From: Planctomycetota bacterium
Lineage (GTDB): Bacteria; Planctomycetota; Planctomycetia; Pirellulales; Pirellulaceae
Direction: 5' to 3'
DNA length: 64,000 bases
Assembly (NCBI GenBank): GCA_014238905.1
Contig: JABAAE010000013.1
Span: 62,001 to 126,000, forward strand
The position numbers and the translations under genes are program-made. A model generated the notes under the pieces. It searched no databases and was not told the origin of the DNA. It was given only the letters and a program-made list of their open reading frames with translations. This document shows, one piece after another, positions 61,407-64,000 of the stretch; the stretch's first letter is position 1, and each line of letters begins with the position of its first letter.

Positions 61407-64000
61407 TTAGTTGACCGGTCTATCAGAGGTGGAAGAGGTATTTTGCTTTTTACCCAGGAACGTCACGAATCCATCTTCATCCATTTTTGCCAGATCCTCG
61501 GTAATGAACCAACCGTCTTTCATGACTTTTTCTGTCTCTTCCGGTGGCCCAACATAACCTTGCATCACGTTGGGTCCTTTCACCATCAGAATACCAGGGT
61601 TGTCAAACCCTGCATCTTCCAGCGTGCTGGTCTCTCCAATTTTTAAGGCAAGGCCGGGAAGTCCCCGACCGACACTACCTGTACGATTTCCGACCTGATG
61701 CAAGCCGCTGGCTCTGAAATCAAAAATGTTGACCGAAACGCCGGGAGAACACTCTGCGCAACCGTAGGCCTCAAAGGGGTACAGGCCGAATTTTTCACGG
61801 AATTCACTTGCCAGTTCCCGAGTCATCGGATCACCACCGACTATGACTGTCCGTAAACTTCCAAACTTCGGACTCTCTAATCCTTTGACAAAAGAGCTCA
61901 GTAATTCGGGGGTGGTAAACAGGATCGTAATCCGCTCTTGAGAGACGACTCTGCCTATTTCCTGGGAATCGCTGGAGGAGGTTTTGTAGTGGACGGGTGT
62001 TCCTAAAACCGCTGGTAAAACCGATGAGATGGAAGAGCCCCACACGTGTGAGAGAGGAAGATCGGCCAGGATTTTGTCGGTGTTCCGAAAGCTGAAAACC
62101 TGGTTGAGCTGCTGTATGTTGGAAACAAGGTTGTAGTGTGTAAGCTGGACAGCTTTTTTTTTACCCGCCCTTCCACGGCTAAAATTGATATTGGCAACAT
62201 CATCAATGCTAGGCTTTTTTTGCCCGGATAAGAGAACCGATTCGAGCAGGCGACTTGGGCAGCCAGCGTTCAATATCCATGAACGCATCGACTCTCGGTA
62301 GGTCACCGTTTGGGCGAAATCACTGAGCGGAAAGATGGAAACGGTATTAGGGATTTTTTCTTTGGGTATCTCATCGTACGCGGAAAGGATGATGGAGATT
62401 TTGCAGGTTTTAATGGCATCAGCCAATTCGTCGTTCGACCAATTTTTACCAAGGTTTACGGGAATTCTTCCCATCATCATGACCGTCCATTGAAGCATTA
62501 ATCCGTCGAGGGATGTGGGGGCGATGATGCCAACTCGAATCTGGTTCTCCAGTACAGGTTTAAGGCGGTATTGGAGCTCGATGATCCTTCTGAGCATGGT
62601 CGAAAAACGCATTGGTTTTCGGCCGGATTCCGAAAGGCGTTTCCGAAACTTGTGCCGTCTTGCTGTATAGATCAAGGCGTTTGGAATCGTAGGGATTTGC
62701 GATTTCCGTTCCTCCCAGGAGTCCGCTCCAAGATCAACGACGGCTTTACGGACCAAGTGGGGCGGGGTCACTGGAGGTAAACCAATGCCGTAATTGACGG
62801 TGATAGAATAGGGGATCTTTCGGGGGATTTTAAAAAAGTAGCGACCTCTTTCAAAGCTGAAGATACTGCCCCACACGTTGTCCAAATGGACCGGAATAAT
62901 GGGTGCTTCAATACCCTTGAGAATACGATTCATTCCTTTTCGAAAAGGAAGGGTTTGACCAAACCGGCCTATTTGCCCTTCGGCAAATAGGCACACCAAC
63001 TCTCCTTCGCGGACTCGTTGGCCAGCTTTATTGAGTGAGGCCATCATTTCCCGGGGTCGCATCTCAGAGGCAATGGGGATCGCTTTGAGCATTTTTGCGA
63101 AAGGGTAGATCCACCAGACGTTATACATTTTGCGATGCATCACAAAACGAATGTGATGATGGGTGGAAGCAATCAGAAAACAGGCGTCAGCAAACGAAAG
63201 ATGATTGGCAACCAGCAGCGCTCCCGAACGATCCGGCAGGTTATCGATTCCCTTTACCCGGACGCGATAAAATGTCCGTGTCAAAATCAGCAGAAACATG
63301 CGGATCAGAGCGTCCGGCATCAATTTAATTGCGTAGACCGTAGCCAAGAGCGTGGCCATCGCTCCTAAGAGAAAGATCTGAGTTGGTGACATCCCCATCC
63401 AGGTCTTTAGCAGGAAGAAAACGATTGACGCCAACAGTACTCCTGCGGCGGTTAACCATCTTTCGGTAGCGATGATGGTTCCGCGATTTTCAGGTGCCGG
63501 AAGATACTGGACGAGAGAGTTGATGGGCACAATAAAAAACCCGCCAGATACCCCGAGAAGACAAAGTAGGATGCTGACCTGCTCCAAGGAAAGGTTTGGC
63601 AATCCCATTAGAGCGGAGGTCAGTGTCAGCCCAACTGAGCCGATCGGAATGAGGCCATACTCAATTCTTTTTCCTGAAAGAAACCCTGCCAGCAGGCAGC
63701 CTATTGCAATCCCGATGGCTAAAAATCCCCGGAGAAAAGAAATTTGTGAATCGTTCAGTTCCAGAAGATCCTTGCCGTAGACGAATAGAGTTGGCTCTCC
63801 AAAAAGGGCGGCAAGAAACCAGAAGTAAACCGAACCAGCAATGGACAGGCTGAGCACTCGATCTTTTTTTACCAGTCTTATATTCGTCCAGACTTCTTTG
63901 AGAAAGTTCAGGCGGAACTTTTTTTCAGGGTTTAATTGCTGCAGCTTGGGAAGCCCCAAGCTTGCAATCGTTCCTAACACTGCCAAGACCACAAGGATTA
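61407..64000 (-). CDS. LplT-Aas-like fusion: MFS, acyltransferase, AMP-binding (partial)
   Basis: At least 861 residues; the true start lies beyond the right edge. From the N-terminal side: a major facilitator part (FRGFLAIGIAIGCLLAGFLSGKRIEYGL), a PlsC acyltransferase with NHLSFAD (H-x4-D) and FAEGQIGRFGQ, then an AMP-binding domain. In E. coli LplT flips lysophospholipid and Aas reacylates it. The AMP-binding P-loop is degenerate (FSRGRAGKKKAV instead of the usual T-S-G-T-T-G-x-P-K-G), although EAYGCAECSPG is kept. TGD is replaced by TED, and the protein ends 22 residues later (FLGKKQNTSSTSDRPVN), without the lid domain of about 100 residues. moeA occupies the space where the lid would be. 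Confidence 0.85.
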   Translation of the reverse strand, partial: ILVVLAVLGTIASLGLPKLQQLNPEKKFRLNFLKEVWTNIRLVKKDRVLSLSIAGSVYFWFLAALFGEPTLFVYGKDLLELNDSQISFLRGFLAIGIAIGCLLAGFLSGKRIEYGLIPIGSVGLTLTSALMGLPNLSLEQVSILLCLLGVSGGFFIVPINSLVQYLPAPENRGTIIATERWLTAAGVLLASIVFFLLKTWMGMSPTQIFLLGAMATLLATVYAIKLMPDALIRMFLLILTRTFYRVRVKGIDNLPDRSGALLVANHLSFADACFLIASTHHHIRFVMHRKMYNVWWIYPFAKMLKAIPIASEMRPREMMASLNKAGQRVREGELVCLFAEGQIGRFGQTLPFRKGMNRILKGIEAPIIPVHLDNVWGSIFSFERGRYFFKIPRKIPYSITVNYGIGLPPVTPPHLVRKAVVDLGADSWEERKSQIPTIPNALIYTARRHKFRKRLSESGRKPMRFSTMLRRIIELQYRLKPVLENQIRVGIIAPTSLDGLMLQWTVMMMGRIPVNLGKNWSNDELADAIKTCKISIILSAYDEIPKEKIPNTVSIFPLSDFAQTVTYRESMRSWILNAGCPSRLLESVLLSGQKKPSIDDVANINFSRGRAGKKKAVQLTHYNLVSNIQQLNQVFSFRNTDKILADLPLSHVWGSSISSVLPAVLGTPVHYKTSSSDSQEIGRVVSQERITILFTTPELLSSFVKGLESPKFGSLRTVIVGGDPMTRELASEFREKFGLYPFEAYGCAECSPGVSVNIFDFRASGLHQVGNRTGSVGRGLPGLALKIGETSTLEDAGFDNPGILMVKGPNVMQGYVGPPEETEKVMKDGWFITEDLAKMDEDGFVTFLGKKQNTSSTSDRPVN

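Noticed and set aside
1..64000. CRISPR array, tRNA, rRNA, insertion sequence, prophage
   Set aside because: I saw no spaced repeats of CRISPR type, no cloverleaf, no transposase or integrase, and no phage genes. The tandem repeats have no spacers.

Overview
The window looks like a chromosomal segment of a planctomycete (phylum Planctomycetota, probably a marine Pirellulales-type lineage). This is inferred from gene content: a paired DUF1552 / DUF1592-type cytochrome unit, a formylglycine sulfatase, a DUF1080 protein, very large secreted c-type cytochromes with PA14, beta-propeller and ankyrin parts, three Hanks-type Ser/Thr kinases, TAT-exported sugar isomerase-like proteins, and zinc-ribbon membrane proteins. 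GC is moderate and coding density is lower than in compact genomes. I found no tRNA, rRNA, CRISPR array, insertion sequence or phage gene.

Left part (1-16.3 kb): a beta-propeller/dihaem cytochrome/ankyrin fusion; an aldo-keto reductase; a secreted alpha/beta hydrolase; a sulfatase; a kinase - D-2-hydroxyacid dehydrogenase - kinase group on the minus strand in which kinase and dehydrogenase overlap at TTGA; two TIM-barrel sugar isomerase-like genes; a zinc-ribbon membrane protein; and a DUF1080 protein. Most of this fits the sensing and breakdown of marine polysaccharides.

Middle (16.5-43.5 kb): a secreted protein of unknown function; the pyruvate dehydrogenase pair aceE-aceF ending in a clear intrinsic terminator; a TolC-like outer-membrane protein; a HAD phosphatase; a pentahaem PA14 cytochrome followed by a beta-propeller dehydrogenase-like protein; a minus-strand series running uronate-isomerase-like enzyme, CBM9-like protein, DHH phosphoesterase (nrnA-like), pfkA, alaS; a Wza-like polysaccharide export lipoprotein with a partner lipoprotein and its own terminator; a HEAT-like protein; and a DEAD-box helicase with a TTG start behind a gene-poor 0.9 kb.

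Right part (43.5-64 kb): the DUF1552/DUF1592 pair; a four-gene ABC export operon (ATPase-permease-ATPase-permease); kdsC followed by a 1020-residue OstA/LptA-like protein, pointing to lipopolysaccharide maturation and transport; a SprT-like metalloprotease; a large zinc-ribbon kinase; moeA; and, running off the right edge, an LplT-Aas-like transporter/acyltransferase/AMP-binding fusion whose adenylating domain lacks its C-terminal lid.

A recurring theme is perfect or near-perfect tandem repeats of 14-19 bp. They lie just upstream of three start codons (repeats at 392-455, 17497-17572, 47655-47702), across two stop codons (51929-51973, 61343-61374), just after one more stop codon, and as in-frame multiples of three inside disordered linkers (aceF, large kinase). 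This looks like a replication-slippage signature of the genome, possibly with effects on expression. No single new defence or mobile system could be supported; the most unusual items are these edge repeats, the kdsC-OstA pair, the lidless acyl-activating fusion and the multidomain cytochromes.
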